Shown here: positions 25,836 through 38,083 of the stretch, one piece after another
How positions within the stretch are numbered: position 1 is the stretch's first letter
How the letters are laid out: the number at the start of each line of letters is the position of its first letter
Source of the DNA: Myxococcales bacterium
Lineage (GTDB): Bacteria > Myxococcota_A > Polyangia > Haliangiales > Haliangiaceae
Direction: 5' to 3'
NCBI GenBank assembly: GCA_028287115.1
Contig: JAQBQF010000328.1
Span: 1 to 64,000 of the forward strand
Length of the DNA: 64,000 nt
Position numbers and translations under genes: made by a program
Notes under the pieces: model-generated
The model's input: the letters and a program-made list of their open reading frames with translations, nothing else
Told to the model about the DNA's origin: nothing
Databases searched by the model: none

Positions 25836-25842
25836 GACGACC

Positions 25843-27501
25843 TCACATGCACGGAGCGTTGATGGTGAGCCGGAACTTCTTGACGCCGTTCTCGCCGGTG
25901 TCCGTCGGTCCGCGCGTGACGTCCCTGAAGCAGTCGATCTTCTTGAGCTCGGTCACGAGCAGATCGATCTCTTCAGGGGTCTTTGCCGTGCCTTGGATAT
26001 CGACCTTCTGATCGTCGATGTTGAGCGTGCCGATATCGAGCGTGACCTTGTCCTTGGGCGGAATGTGCGAATTGATCTCGAGGAGGACGTCGTACGCGGT
26101 CATCTTCGGAAGCGGCGAGATCGCCGCGACACCGCCGGGCCCGGTCGACGACAACACGTCTTCAGGTGACTTCGGCGCGCCGAACATCTCCTGCGTCTCG
26201 GTCGCGAGTCGCGTTGTCAGCGTCGCCCGCGCCTTCTTCAGGCGATACAGATCGGCGTAGGCGCTCCCCGCGGCGAACGCCGCCATCACGAGGAGTGCGG
26301 CGCCGAGGGGAACTGCCTTCGCGCGCAAGAACGACAGGTCGACGCGCACCGCGAGCGTCCCGGACCGCAGATCGAATTGCGGGCGACCACCCGCTGCATC
26401 GTAGGCCATGCCGACGGTCATCGCGGCCGAGTCGATCGGAAGGTTCGCCGCGGCCTCGGCGCCGATCTTCGGTCCTGCAAGCGCGCCGATGTCATCGGAG
26501 GTCAACCGCCACGATGGAATGCCGAGGTGCTCGGTGAGAAACGATCCGATGCCACGCAGCCGCGAGCCACCGCCGACGAGCAGCGCTGCGAGCGGCGCGA
26601 AGCCGGTGCGTGCGCGACAAGCCGCGAGCGTCTGGCGCAGATCGCGGGCGAACGGCGTCAGCTCGGTCACCGTGACCTGGTGAATCCTGGCCCACGCCTC
26701 GGAGGTCGCGGGCTCGGTCTGCGAAGCGACGAACCCGTCGGAGTGCTTCGCGCGCTCCGCGTCTTCGTACGAGAGATGTTTCCAATGCCGCGCGATCGCT
26801 TCGGTGACCTGCTTGCCGGCGCGCGCGATGCTGCGGCTGAACACGGCTTTGCCTTGATGCACGACCACGACATCGGTTCGCTCGTGGCCGATGTCGATCA
26901 CGGCGACCGGGCCGTCGGTCCGCGCCTTCATCAGCGAAGGCGTATGGGTCACGAGCCGGATCGCCGCGCCCGCGCATGCGAGCACGCCGCGTGGATCGAA
27001 GCCGCATTGCACGCCGAACGCGATCAGCTGCTCCGCGCGATCACGGCGCATCGCGTACGACAGCACGCGCATGCCTTCGGCCGGCGCCGCGACGCGCCCG
27101 CGCACCGGATCACCCGGCAACACGCCTCCCGCGTCAGGCGGCAATGGAATCGGCTCGAAGCAATACACCATGTCCTCGAGATCGACCGGGACCACCCCTT
27201 CGAGCTCGCCACCGACGGCTTTTTCGAGCTCGGTGCGGCGTAGGCTCTTGAAGCCGAACTCGAGGACCTGCGTGAACACCTGGTCGCCGTAGACCCCGAT
27301 GTAGCCGGTCTCGCCGCGGAGCCGCAGCTCGTCGATCATCTGGATCAGCGTCTGCTTCGCGCGTTGTTCGGCCGGTTGATCGCCCGGAGGCACGAGCCGC
27401 TCGACGACGTTGATCAGCGTCGCGCCGCGAATGCCGGGACTCGCGATCGCGAGCTTCACGCTCCACGCGCCTAGATCGACGGTAAATACCCGTGACGCCA
27501 T
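25843..27501 (-). CDS. gspL: type II secretion system protein GspL
   Basis: 552 aa. The start used is the ATG of MASRVFTVDLGAWSVKLAIA, directly after the gspK stop. The N-terminal 420 residues have the actin-like fold (V-D-L-G-A-W-S-V-K-L, V-A-V-I-D-I-G-H-E-R-T-D-V-V-V, L-L-V-G-G-G-S-R-L-R-G), close to PilM/GspL. A TM helix lies at about 395-415, then a periplasmic ferredoxin-like domain. It recruits the ATPase GspE to the membrane. It has P-type and G-type actin loops but no clear evidence of ATP hydrolysis. Confidence 0.92.
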   Translation of the reverse strand: MASRVFTVDLGAWSVKLAIASPGIRGATLINVVERLVPPGDQPAEQRAKQTLIQMIDELRLRGETGYIGVYGDQVFTQVLEFGFKSLRRTELEKAVGGELEGVVPVDLEDMVYCFEPIPLPPDAGGVLPGDPVRGRVAAPAEGMRVLSYAMRRDRAEQLIAFGVQCGFDPRGVLACAGAAIRLVTHTPSLMKARTDGPVAVIDIGHERTDVVVVHQGKAVFSRSIARAGKQVTEAIARHWKHLSYEDAERAKHSDGFVASQTEPATSEAWARIHQVTVTELTPFARDLRQTLAACRARTGFAPLAALLVGGGSRLRGIGSFLTEHLGIPSWRLTSDDIGALAGPKIGAEAAANLPIDSAAMTVGMAYDAAGGRPQFDLRSGTLAVRVDLSFLRAKAVPLGAALLVMAAFAAGSAYADLYRLKKARATLTTRLATETQEMFGAPKSPEDVLSSTGPGGVAAISPLPKMTAYDVLLEINSHIPPKDKVTLDIGTLNIDDQKVDIQGTAKTPEEIDLLVTELKKIDCFRDVTRGPTDTGENGVKKFRLTINAPCM

Positions 27502-27503
27502 GA

Positions 27504-28856
27504 CTAGTCTTCCCTCAAGAATACCCATGCACCCTTCGGCACGGGCTTCCTGACGTTTTGCGGAACGACCTTCGTGTCCCACACGCCGGTGACGGTCGAA
27601 CGAATCGGTGGAAACACCGGAGAACCATCTTTGTTCTTCTGCTTGCGCTCGATCTCGCCGTACGCCTCGACATGATAGGTGCGCCGCGGGCCGGTGGACG
27701 CGATCTGCGCGAGCTTTGCCGGATCGAGCTCGAGACCGAGCTTCTCGCCCGGTTGCAACCCGGGAAGACCGGCGCCGAGCGCGGCAGTCGCGGCACTGCC
27801 GGCCATGCCGCCCTGGGTCGCGAGCGAGCCGACGGACGCAGCCGGATCTTTGACAAACGCGATGAAGTCGTCGTTCTTGAGGAAGATCTCGCCGAACTGG
27901 CGCGCCTTCGCGACGTAGCTCGCGAGCAAGAACAACCGCCGTGGATCGAGCAACACCGGGTCGGTCGGATTCTTCGCCGAGAGATACAAGATCGCGGCGA
28001 TCAGCTGGGTGTTCGTGATCACCGACAGGTTCGTCTTGCAGCTGCCGTAGACGGTGAACGCAGAGCCGAACAGCGTCCAGAACCGATCGTCGACGCCGCG
28101 CGCGAGACGAAGCTCTCCGGGCGTGTCGAGGTAGTTGTTCTTGGCGTAGTAGCGATCCTTGAGGCTCTCGTAGTTGTAGTCCTCGCTCGTGCCGCGATCC
28201 TTGATGTGCATCGTGTCGCTGTCGATGTAGTCCATGATCGCCGCGACCTGCATCGCGCGATCGCGGTGCCAGCCTTCCGCATCGTTGTCGTCGAACACGT
28301 TGTCGTACGCCGGGAAGTAGACGAGCGCATCGAGCGCACTCTTGAGCGTCGCCCACGACGCCTGCACGTTCGCGCAATTGAGGTTGATCTTGTCGTCTTC
28401 GGTCGCGAGTGGTCCGTTGAACCCGCACGTCCCGATGTCGGCGCCGAGGCCTTTGATCGCGCCCGGCGAGAACCCGACGGCGGCTTGAACTTCTTCGGCG
28501 CCGCCACAGAACGGCAGCACGAGCTGATCGGCGTAGTCGGTGATCTGGACCTGGCCCGCGAGCATCTTGATGTTGTCGAGCCGCTGCTGGATCCGGATCA
28601 CGAGCTCGCCGAAGTTGACGGCCGAGCGCGCGAGGAAGTGGGCGCGCATCTGATCGCGATAGTTCGCCGCGGCGACAAGGTCGGTGCTCGTCGCGGTACC
28701 GAACTCGTTCGAGATCACGAGCGTGATCGCGATCGCGATCAGCACGGTCACGAGTGCCACACCACGCTGGGACCGCCGGCGAGCGAGCGCCCGCGGCGAA
28801 GCAGGGACACCTGCGCCGGTCGGCTCGGCGCTCTCTATGTTGGTGACGGGCTTCAT
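27504..28856 (-). CDS. gspK: type II secretion minor pseudopilin GspK
   Basis: 450 aa. The start ATG (MKPVTNIESAEP) overlaps the gspJ stop by 4 nt. A long basic leader ends in R-R-R-S-Q-R-G and is followed by V-A-L-V-T-V-L-I-A-I-A-I-T-L, a prepilin site with Val after Gly, and no Glu at +5, as in GspK. The large alpha/beta body is the tip of the pseudopilus. Longer than the usual 300-330 aa, with a Gly/Ala segment near 350-400. Confidence 0.9.
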   Translation of the reverse strand: MKPVTNIESAEPTGAGVPASPRALARRRSQRGVALVTVLIAIAITLVISNEFGTATSTDLVAAANYRDQMRAHFLARSAVNFGELVIRIQQRLDNIKMLAGQVQITDYADQLVLPFCGGAEEVQAAVGFSPGAIKGLGADIGTCGFNGPLATEDDKINLNCANVQASWATLKSALDALVYFPAYDNVFDDNDAEGWHRDRAMQVAAIMDYIDSDTMHIKDRGTSEDYNYESLKDRYYAKNNYLDTPGELRLARGVDDRFWTLFGSAFTVYGSCKTNLSVITNTQLIAAILYLSAKNPTDPVLLDPRRLFLLASYVAKARQFGEIFLKNDDFIAFVKDPAASVGSLATQGGMAGSAATAALGAGLPGLQPGEKLGLELDPAKLAQIASTGPRRTYHVEAYGEIERKQKNKDGSPVFPPIRSTVTGVWDTKVVPQNVRKPVPKGAWVFLRED

Positions 28857-29536
28857 GTCGGCGAGAAGTTGAGGGCTTCCTGCATCAGGATGCGCGCCTG
28901 GGTCGACAGCTTGATCTCGGTGCCCTGCGGGGTCTTGACGGTGATCGTGATCCGCACGCGGCTCGGCAACCAGCCGCGCTGCGCATCCGCCTGTGTCGTG
29001 TCCCACGTGTCCTGCCACTCGGTGTTCTTCCAGTTCCAGAACTCGAGCTTGACGTTCTGCACGTCATGGACCAACACGTCGTAGTCCGCGGACTCCTCCT
29101 CGGGCGGCTGGTTAGAGGGCCTGCGTTGCTCGCGGCGAATCCAATCGACCTGTCCGGCGTGCTCGTTGTTGCCGTGCGACAGGTACTGGATGACCGTCTG
29201 CTCTGACTCGTTGGCATCGGCCCACATCACGCGGTGACCAAGTGTCGAGAACCGGATGTCGGGGACCTTGTTGCCCGACTTGGCGAGCATCAACGTGCGC
29301 GGATGGCTCGCATTGACGTCTTCGTTCTTCGATAGATAAGCGGCCTCGAAGTCCGCGACGACGCGGCCCATCGCGGCGCGCAGCTCGAGATTGCGCTCCT
29401 CGTACTTCTCGAACGTGCGCCGGCTATCCGACGTGTTCGAGATCGTGCGCCACGCGAGCGACATCATCACGACCATGATCGCGCTGGCGATCATGACCTC
29501 GAGCAGCGTCAGTCCGCTTTGCGGGTTGCGCTTCAT
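28853..29536 (-). CDS. gspJ: type II secretion minor pseudopilin GspJ
   Basis: 227 aa from the ATG of MKRNPQSGLTLLEVMIA. Prepilin site S-G-L-T-L-L-E-V-M-I with cleavage after Gly8. Central R-R-T-F-E-K-Y-E-E-R-N-L-E-L-R-A-A-M (about 38-55) fits GspJ. ATGA overlaps at both ends with gspI and gspK. Works with GspI, GspK and GspH as the initiating tip of the pseudopilus. Confidence 0.9.
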   Translation of the reverse strand: MKRNPQSGLTLLEVMIASAIMVVMMSLAWRTISNTSDSRRTFEKYEERNLELRAAMGRVVADFEAAYLSKNEDVNASHPRTLMLAKSGNKVPDIRFSTLGHRVMWADANESEQTVIQYLSHGNNEHAGQVDWIRREQRRPSNQPPEEESADYDVLVHDVQNVKLEFWNWKNTEWQDTWDTTQADAQRGWLPSRVRITITVKTPQGTEIKLSTQARILMQEALNFSPT

Positions 29537-30309
29537 TTCTTGGTCGGGCTCGTTGGGGTGGTTGGGGTGTTCGAGGTCGGATTGGTCGTCGGCGGCAGCT
29601 CCTGCGAGCCCATGCCGTTGAGCACCTTGTCCATCGCGGACGGATCGGTGAAGAACGCGACGACTTTCAGATCGCGATCGCTGCCGAAGACCTTGTACGT
29701 GAGCGTCAGCGTCACCTTGCGGATCGTGACCTTGAGGATCTGCTGGAACATCGAGTACTGGCCTTGGATCAAGGCGCCGCCTTGCGAGCCGGTGATGTCC
29801 TTCGCGCCGCCTTTGCCGCCGCCGAACATCGACAGCATTCCGCCGAGCGCGCTGTTCTGAAAGCCACCGATCGCCCCGTCGGAGCCGAGTCCGCCGGATC
29901 CGAAGCTCGATCCGCCGGATCCGAAGCCCGATCCGAAGCCGGATCCCGCCGAGCCCACCCCTTTTCCCTGGCCTTGGGCCATCGCCTGCAACTGGTCGAA
30001 GTCCGGCATCTCGACCTGCTCGACCTTCGCGCAGTAGTGGATGTACGGAAACCCTTCGGTTTCGAACGTCTTGTCGCACTCGCTCTGATCGCTATCGGTG
30101 AAGCCGTCTTTGATCAGCTTCTCTTCGATGTCGTACATCTTACCGCGCGCGAGATCGGTCGTGATGCCGATCATGTGGGCCTGCTCGGAGTTGAAGATGC
30201 TATTCGCCGCGCTCTTGATGAGGACGGTCAGCGCCAGCCCGAGCAGCGCGAGCCCGATCATCACTTCGAGGAGCGTGAAACCTCGCGAGTTGGTTCGCGC
30301 GCTCATCAC
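29533..30309 (-). CDS. gspI: type II secretion minor pseudopilin GspI with Gly/Ser-rich insert
   Basis: 258 aa, about twice the usual GspI. Prepilin site S-R-G-F-T-L-L-E-V-M-I-G at about 8-19. The ordinary GspI core is at 20-105 and 180-225. Inserted at about 111-170 is a Gly/Ser/Phe-rich stretch encoded by GGATCC-containing imperfect repeats. The C-terminus is a T/P/N/S-rich tail (from about 239). The ATG overlaps the gspH stop by 4 nt. Confidence 0.85.
   Translation of the reverse strand: MMSARTNSRGFTLLEVMIGLALLGLALTVLIKSAANSIFNSEQAHMIGITTDLARGKMYDIEEKLIKDGFTDSDQSECDKTFETEGFPYIHYCAKVEQVEMPDFDQLQAMAQGQGKGVGSAGSGFGSGFGSGGSSFGSGGLGSDGAIGGFQNSALGGMLSMFGGGKGGAKDITGSQGGALIQGQYSMFQQILKVTIRKVTLTLTYKVFGSDRDLKVVAFFTDPSAMDKVLNGMGSQELPPTTNPTSNTPTTPTSPTKK
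29884..29958 (-). repeat. short tandem-like repeats coding a Gly/Ser/Phe segment in gspI
   Basis: Repeated GGATCCGAAGC-like units (as read on the + strand) encode G-S-G-F-G-S-G-F-G-S-G-G and similar. The repeats keep the reading frame. Such DNA is prone to gain or loss of units. Confidence 0.65.
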
Positions 30310-31181
30310 GGGGTGTCCTCGCGCTTGGCGTCCTTGTCGCCCATGACGTTGCGGAGCATGTGATCGTTGATGTCGCGCAGTGGGCCGTCTCGCAGCTCGA
30401 CGCGTCCGGACAGCCCGTAGACGAGCACCGTGAACACCTCGTCGCCGTCGGTGACTTCGATGACGGTCTTCTCGGCGGCGCCGGTCGGAAAGAAGTAGAG
30501 GACCACTTGGCCCTTGGACACGCCGTCATCGCGGTGCTGGACCCAGATCTCTTTGAACTTGATGCCGGTGGTGCCTCGCAACGCGCGACTCCAGCCCTTG
30601 CCGTTCGCATCTCCGCTGATCGCATCGGTGACAGGAACGCACGTCTTGTCGGCGATGTGATGTCCGCTGAGCGCGGTTGCGCGCTTCATCGCGATCTCCG
30701 GATCGCCCGTCGCGAGCGCATCGGCCGGCAGCCCCTGCATCTTGTCCTTGCTCTTGTCGAGTGCGCGCTTCTTGGCTTCTTCATCCGGACGCACCGCTTC
30801 GTTGCGCTGCACCGAAGGCGCGCCCTGACACACCTCGACCCAGTAGTTACAAGCGGCCACCGACCCTTTGGCGCACTCCGTGGGGTTGCCCACCCGGTCG
30901 AGATCGAACACGACGCGATGCATCTCGCCGTGCTCGAACGCGAGCGAATTGGTCCGCCGCAAGATCGACGCGAGCTCGGTCGAGCTCTCGACGAGATCCG
31001 CCTTCGTGATCATCCGGAATCCCGAACGCACCAGCAGCGCCGCCCCGGCGATGATCGCCAGGACGATCATCAGCTCGAGCACGGTCATACCCCTCCGGGT
31101 ATTCCGCGGCGGCTTCCCCCGCCGGGGATTCCGAAGCGGCTTACCCCTCGGGGCACTCGGTCTATGTGCGTTGGAGATCAT
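30306..31181 (-). CDS. gspH: type II secretion pseudopilin GspH with unusually long basic leader
   Basis: 291 aa. Prepilin site R-R-G-M-T-V-L-E-L-M-I-V-L at about 30-42; the leader is about 31 residues, far longer than the usual 6-10. The leader is built from a repeated R-G-K-P-(L/P)-R-N-(P/T)-R-R-G unit encoded by 26-27-nt repeats. The body shows GspH-type L-R-R-T-N-S-L-A-F-E-H-G. If a start nearer the site is used, no ATG is available before the Met after Gly, so the long leader is probably real. Confidence 0.8.
   Translation of the reverse strand: MISNAHRPSAPRGKPLRNPRRGKPPRNTRRGMTVLELMIVLAIIAGAALLVRSGFRMITKADLVESSTELASILRRTNSLAFEHGEMHRVVFDLDRVGNPTECAKGSVAACNYWVEVCQGAPSVQRNEAVRPDEEAKKRALDKSKDKMQGLPADALATGDPEIAMKRATALSGHHIADKTCVPVTDAISGDANGKGWSRALRGTTGIKFKEIWVQHRDDGVSKGQVVLYFFPTGAAEKTVIEVTDGDEVFTVLVYGLSGRVELRDGPLRDINDHMLRNVMGDKDAKREDTP
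31091..31152 (-). repeat. 26-27-nt tandem repeat encoding the GspH leader
   Basis: Three imperfect copies of CCCCGAGGGGTAAGCCGC..GGAAT in a row, the last one truncated at the prepilin site. Each full copy adds about nine residues (R-G-K-P-x-R-N-x-R). Confidence 0.6.
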
Positions 31182-31201
31182 CGAGCGATCCGTCGCGTCG
31201 A

Positions 31202-31645
31202 CTACTTACAAGCGTGGTCTTTGTCCCAGGACTCGATGTCGTCGCAGGTGCCCGGCTTGCCATCCTCGCCGTCGGAGAGGACCGCCATGCCCTTCGCGCC
31301 GGCCGGCAGGTTCTGGCCGCACAGCATCTTGTAGGGATTGCCCCACGGATCCTTGATGTCCTTGTTGTTCATGTACTCGTTCAGGTCTTCGAGCTTGTCC
31401 GGGCACGACTTGTCCGGGTGCGAAGATGACCACGACGGGTACGCTTCGAACGCGAACTTCTGGACGGTCGCGCGCGCGATGTCGACCTTCGACTCGCCGA
31501 ACATCTTCATGACGCGTGGACCGACGACGAGACCCATGACGAGCGCGAGGATCGCGAGCACGATCATGATCTCGAGCAGAGTCATTCCTCGTTGCTGTGT
31601 TCGGCGGACGCGAGCGATGGATTGAGCAAGTGTTTCAGGTTGCAT
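31202..31645 (-). CDS. gspG: type II secretion major pseudopilin GspG
   Basis: 147 aa. Prepilin site Q-Q-R-G-M-T-L-L-E-I-M-I-V-L after a 20-residue leader. The C-terminal D-P-W-G-N-P-Y and G-K-P-G-T-C-D-D-I-E-S-W are the calcium-binding loop region of GspG. It contains extra Cys (about positions 84, 110, 132 and 146) that may form disulfides. Main subunit of the pseudopilus. It follows gspF by 33 nt and leads the pseudopilin genes. Confidence 0.95.
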   Translation of the reverse strand: MQPETLAQSIARVRRTQQRGMTLLEIMIVLAILALVMGLVVGPRVMKMFGESKVDIARATVQKFAFEAYPSWSSSHPDKSCPDKLEDLNEYMNNKDIKDPWGNPYKMLCGQNLPAGAKGMAVLSDGEDGKPGTCDDIESWDKDHACK

Positions 31646-31678
31646 AGCGATCTCCTTCTTCGATCTTCACGTTGGTCG

Positions 31679-32935
31679 TCACTTCGGTCCAGACAGCTGG
31701 CCAAGGTCCATGATGGGTTGCAGGATCGAGAACACGATGAAGGCCACGGCGCCGCCCATGATCACGAGCATCAGCGGCTCGAGTAACGACGTGAACCGCG
31801 TGAGCTTGGTATCGACTTCCGATTCGTACGTGATCGCGACGCGCTCGAGCATCTGCTCGAGCTGACCGGCGCGCTCGCCGACCGCGACCATGTGGATCAT
31901 CGTCGGCGGGAACTGGCCGGACTTCTTGAGCGTCTGTGCGAGAGATTCACCTTCGGTGACGGCCTTCTTCGCGTCTTCGATCGCTTGTTGGATCAGCACG
32001 TTGCCGACGATCTGCTTTGCCGTATCCAGCGATCGCAACATCGGCACACCCGACTGCAACATCGTGCCGAGCGTCCGCGCGAACCGACCGACGTTGATCG
32101 TGCGGATCAGCTGACCGAGCACCGGCATCCGCAGCGTGAACCGATGCCAGACGGGCTTGCCGTCTTTGGATCGGATCCAGCGCAGAAACAGAATGATGCC
32201 GGCGATCAGTCCGAGGATCAGCAGCAGGATGTTGCGGCCGAGGAAGCCCGAGAAGGCGATCAGCATCCGCGTGTTGAGCGGCAGCGTGCGGCCCGACTGC
32301 GTGAACATCGAGGTGATCTCCGGAATCACCTTGATCATCAGCACCGTCATGATGCCGGCACCGACGACGACCATCACCATCGGATAGATCATCGCGCCGG
32401 TGATCTTCGCCTTCAGCTTCTGAGCGCCCTCGAGGAAGTCCGCGAGGCGCGTGAGCACTTCGTCGAGGTTGCCGGCGACTTCACCGGCGCGAACCATCGA
32501 CACGAACAGCTCGTCGAACAGCTTCGGGTGCTTCGCGAGCGAGTCGGCGAACGAGCTACCTTCGTTGACCGCGGTGCGGACCTCGGCCATCGGCGTCTTC
32601 AGGCGGACGTTCGAGATCTGCTCGACGAGCGCACCGAGCGCCTCGGCCAGCGGGATGCCCGCCTTGAGCAGCGTCGCGAGCTGACGCGTCAGGATCGCGA
32701 TCTCGATCTTCTTGACGCCGCCGAAGATGCCGCCGAGATCGACTTCCTTCGACAGCCCGCCGCGCTTGGCGTTGCGCTCTTTGGCGGCCTTACCGCCCTT
32801 CGACAGCTCGAAGCTCGTGACGAGCACGCCGTCTTTGCGCAGGATCTGGCGCAGCGTCTTCGGCGACTCGGCATCGCGCACGCCGCTGATGGCCTTGCCG
32901 CTCGAGCCAACGCCTTTGAATGCGTACATGGGCAT
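31679..32935 (-). CDS. gspF: type II secretion inner-membrane platform protein GspF
   Basis: 418 aa, normal length. Opens with M-Y-A-F-K-G-V, then two GspF repeats with TM helices at about 180-200, 225-245 and 385-405, and L-T-R-Q-L-A-T-L-L-K-A-G-I-P-L-A-E-A-L (about 85-103). The core of the export platform that rotates or ratchets with GspE. It lies 2 nt after gspE. Confidence 0.96.
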   Translation of the reverse strand: MPMYAFKGVGSSGKAISGVRDAESPKTLRQILRKDGVLVTSFELSKGGKAAKERNAKRGGLSKEVDLGGIFGGVKKIEIAILTRQLATLLKAGIPLAEALGALVEQISNVRLKTPMAEVRTAVNEGSSFADSLAKHPKLFDELFVSMVRAGEVAGNLDEVLTRLADFLEGAQKLKAKITGAMIYPMVMVVVGAGIMTVLMIKVIPEITSMFTQSGRTLPLNTRMLIAFSGFLGRNILLLILGLIAGIILFLRWIRSKDGKPVWHRFTLRMPVLGQLIRTINVGRFARTLGTMLQSGVPMLRSLDTAKQIVGNVLIQQAIEDAKKAVTEGESLAQTLKKSGQFPPTMIHMVAVGERAGQLEQMLERVAITYESEVDTKLTRFTSLLEPLMLVIMGGAVAFIVFSILQPIMDLGQLSGPK

Positions 32936-32937
32936 CG

Positions 32938-34781
32938 CTAGTCTCCGGACTCCGCGGTCATCAGCATGACCTCTTCAGGTGTCGTCATGCCGAGCACCAC
33001 CTTGCGTGCGCCGTCGAAGCGCAGCGTGACCATGCCTTCTGCCATCGCGGCGTCGCGGATCGAACCGGCATCCGCCTTGTCGAGGCACAGCCGGCGGACT
33101 TTATCCGAGAGCATCAGCAGCTCGTAGATGCCGGTCCGGCCGCGGTAGCCGAGCTCGCCGCACGCGCTGCAACCGACCGGCTCGAACACCGTGCCCGGCG
33201 GCGGCGGATGCGAGCCTTTGACCGCGGGAAATTGATACGCGCCGGCGTAGAACAGCTTCGGATCGAGGCCGAGCTCGCGGAGGACTTCCTCCGACGGCCG
33301 AACGGCGCGCGCACATTCGAAGCACGGTCGCCGCACGAGGCGCTGTGCGAGCAGACCGACGAGCGACGACGCGACGAGGAATGGCTCGATCCCCATGTCG
33401 ATGAGACGCGTGATGCCACCGGCGGCGTCATTCGTGTGCACCGTGGAGAACACGAGGTGACCGGTCAACGATGCCGTGATCGCGACCTCTGCCGTCTCAC
33501 GATCGCGAATTTCGCCGACCATGATGACGTCTGGATCGTGACGCAAGAACGACCGAAGGCCCGTCGCAAACGTCAGATCGATCTTCGAGTTGACCTGGGT
33601 CTGCGAGATGCCTTCGAGCTGATACTCGACGGGATCCTCGACGGTCAGGATGTTGATATCGGGCGCGTTGATCTCGGAGAGACACGCGTAGAGCGTCGTC
33701 GTCTTACCGGAGCCGGTCGGACCGGTCACGAGCAAGATGCCGTGCGGCCGCTTGATGATGCCGCGGATCACGTCGAGCTGATCGCTGGCGAACCCGATGT
33801 CGGCGAGGCCGAGGAGCACGGAGCTACGATCGAGCAAACGAATCGTGATCCGTTCGCCGCCGGCGGTCGGCGCCGTCGCGACGCGCATGTCGACATCCTT
33901 GCCGGCCATCTTGCGGCGGATGCGGCCGTCTTGCGGTAGCCGCTTCTCGGCGATGTTGAGGCCGGCCATGATCTTCACGCGGGCGGTGATCGAAGGCTGG
34001 AACTTTTTCGGCGCGCGCTTCACTTCGCGCAGCACACCGTCGACGCGGTACCGCACGATCATCTCGCGCTCGCCGGGCTCGACGTGAATATCGGAGGCTC
34101 GCTCTTTGACCGCCTGGAACATCAGGCCGTTGACCCAGCGAATGATCGGCGCCTCGTCGTTGGCGTCGAGCATGTCGACGAGCTCTTCGGACTGCGCGTA
34201 CTCCGAGTCCTCTTCGTTGTCTTTCTTGCCGCTCTCTTCGAGCTCCGCGCCCGCACCGCGCAGGCGCGAGTACGTCTTGTTGATGTGATCGGTGATCTTG
34301 TGGCCCGACGCGACGACGGGCTCGACCGGCTCGGACAGCAGCACGGACACGGCATCGATCACGTCGACCGCATGCGGGTCGGCGATAGCGACCATCACGC
34401 GTCGGTTCGAACCGCGGCCGAGCGGCAACACGAGCCGCTGGCGCGCGAAGTTGATCGGCAGCTTGTCGATCAGCTCGACGGGAATGTCTTCCGAGCGCGG
34501 CAGATCGCGCAGGTACGGCATGTCGAACTGCAACGCGAGCGCGAGCGCGAGCTGATCGTCATCACACAGCTTGAGCCGGACGAGCACCTCGCCGATCAGG
34601 CCGCCTTCTTCGCGCTGCTTCGACAGCGCCCGTTCGATCGAATCCGGCGCGACACCGCAGCGAGCGACGAGGATCTCGCCGAGCAACGGCGCGTGCGGGC
34701 CGATCTGAACGAAGGGATCATCGCGCTGCATGAGGCCGCCTTGGGAGGATCCCGAGGGCATGGGCGGTCGCGGGGTCGCCA

Positions 34782-34782
<1 letters not shown>
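32938..34782 (-). CDS. gspE: type II secretion ATPase GspE
   Basis: 614 aa. N-terminal N1E-like domain to about 160, then the ATPase with Walker A G-P-T-G-S-G-K-T at 354-361, Asp box (V-E-D-P-V-E-Y), Walker B region (M-V-G-E-I-R-D) and His box (H-L-V-F-S-T-V-H-T-N-D). A C-x2-C pair, C-F-E-C, and C-S-A-C form the zinc site near the end. Cytoplasmic motor of the pseudopilus. The ATG overlaps the gspD stop (TAATG). Confidence 0.97.
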
Positions 34783-37174
<2,392 letters not shown>

Positions 37175-37178
<4 letters not shown>

Positions 37179-38083
37179 CGGATCGAGTACTTGAGCGTCA
37201 TCTGTTTACCGCGGCGGGTGATCTCGACTTCGAGCGACGTCGCCTCGCGCAACTTGGTGTAGGCCTCGAGCGCCTTGTCGGCCGAGTTGAGCTCGAAGCC
37301 ATTGATCGACTGCAGCGTGTCGCCATTGGTAAGTCCGAGCTTCGCGTAGACCGAGCTCGGCCTGATCGCGTAGAGCTTGAAGCCGTCGGGCTTGCCGTCC
37401 TTGACCGCCGGAACCACACGCGCGCCCTTCGCGACACCCATCGGGTTCGCGAGGACCTTGTCGACGAGCGACTTGTCGATCTCGTAGTTGTTGTCGTCGA
37501 TCTTCTTGATGCCGCTGTCGACCGCCGCCTGGAGCTCGTCGCCGGGCTCGCCGCTTGGCGGCGCGACAACGGCGACCGGCGTGATCGGCGCGGTCGCGCC
37601 CGCGAGCACGAGCCGCTCGGTGTGACCGTTGTTCTCGAAGTCGATGTACTTGAAGTGGATCTCTTTCAACTTGCCGCTCGCGCCCGGAATCGGGTCGCCG
37701 ACGGAGAACGACCCCTGCTTCTGGTTCTCCGTGTTGACGATCGTCGCGTACGACTGATCGAGCTTGAGGCTGACGTTCGTCGCGAGCAGCACGAGAGGCA
37801 AGCTGGTCGTCGAGATCGAAGACGGATCGCTCGAGACTTCGACTTTCGGAGTGCACTCCGAGCAGAACATGTCGCGCGACGCGAGCAGCGAGCCGTCTTT
37901 GCTGCGCGTCGCCTTCGGTTGGGTCGGCAGTTGCGCCATGGCCTGCACGCGCGGTGCGTGGTCCGGATCGCCCAGGTACTTCGCCTCGACGATGTGACTC
38001 GTCGCCTTCGCGGCGAACACCGAGCACACCATCACGACGACCGCACCGAGGACCCAGAAATAGCGTTTGATCAGATCCTGCAT
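37175..38083 (-). CDS. gspC: type II secretion inner-membrane protein GspC
   Basis: 302 aa. TM helix near 10-30 (V-L-G-A-V-V-V-M-V-C-S-V-F-A-A), homology region from about 80-160 that contacts the secretin, and a PDZ-like C-terminus (I-R-P-S-S-V-Y-A-K-L-G-L-T-N-G-D-T-L-Q-S). Links the inner platform to GspD. The start ATG overlaps the regulator's stop as TGATG, so regulator and secretion genes are one transcript. Confidence 0.92.

Noticed and set aside
25843..28428. 861-codon minus frame containing GspL
   Set aside because: Only the part from 27501 codes for GspL; the upstream part is an out-of-frame reading of gspK.
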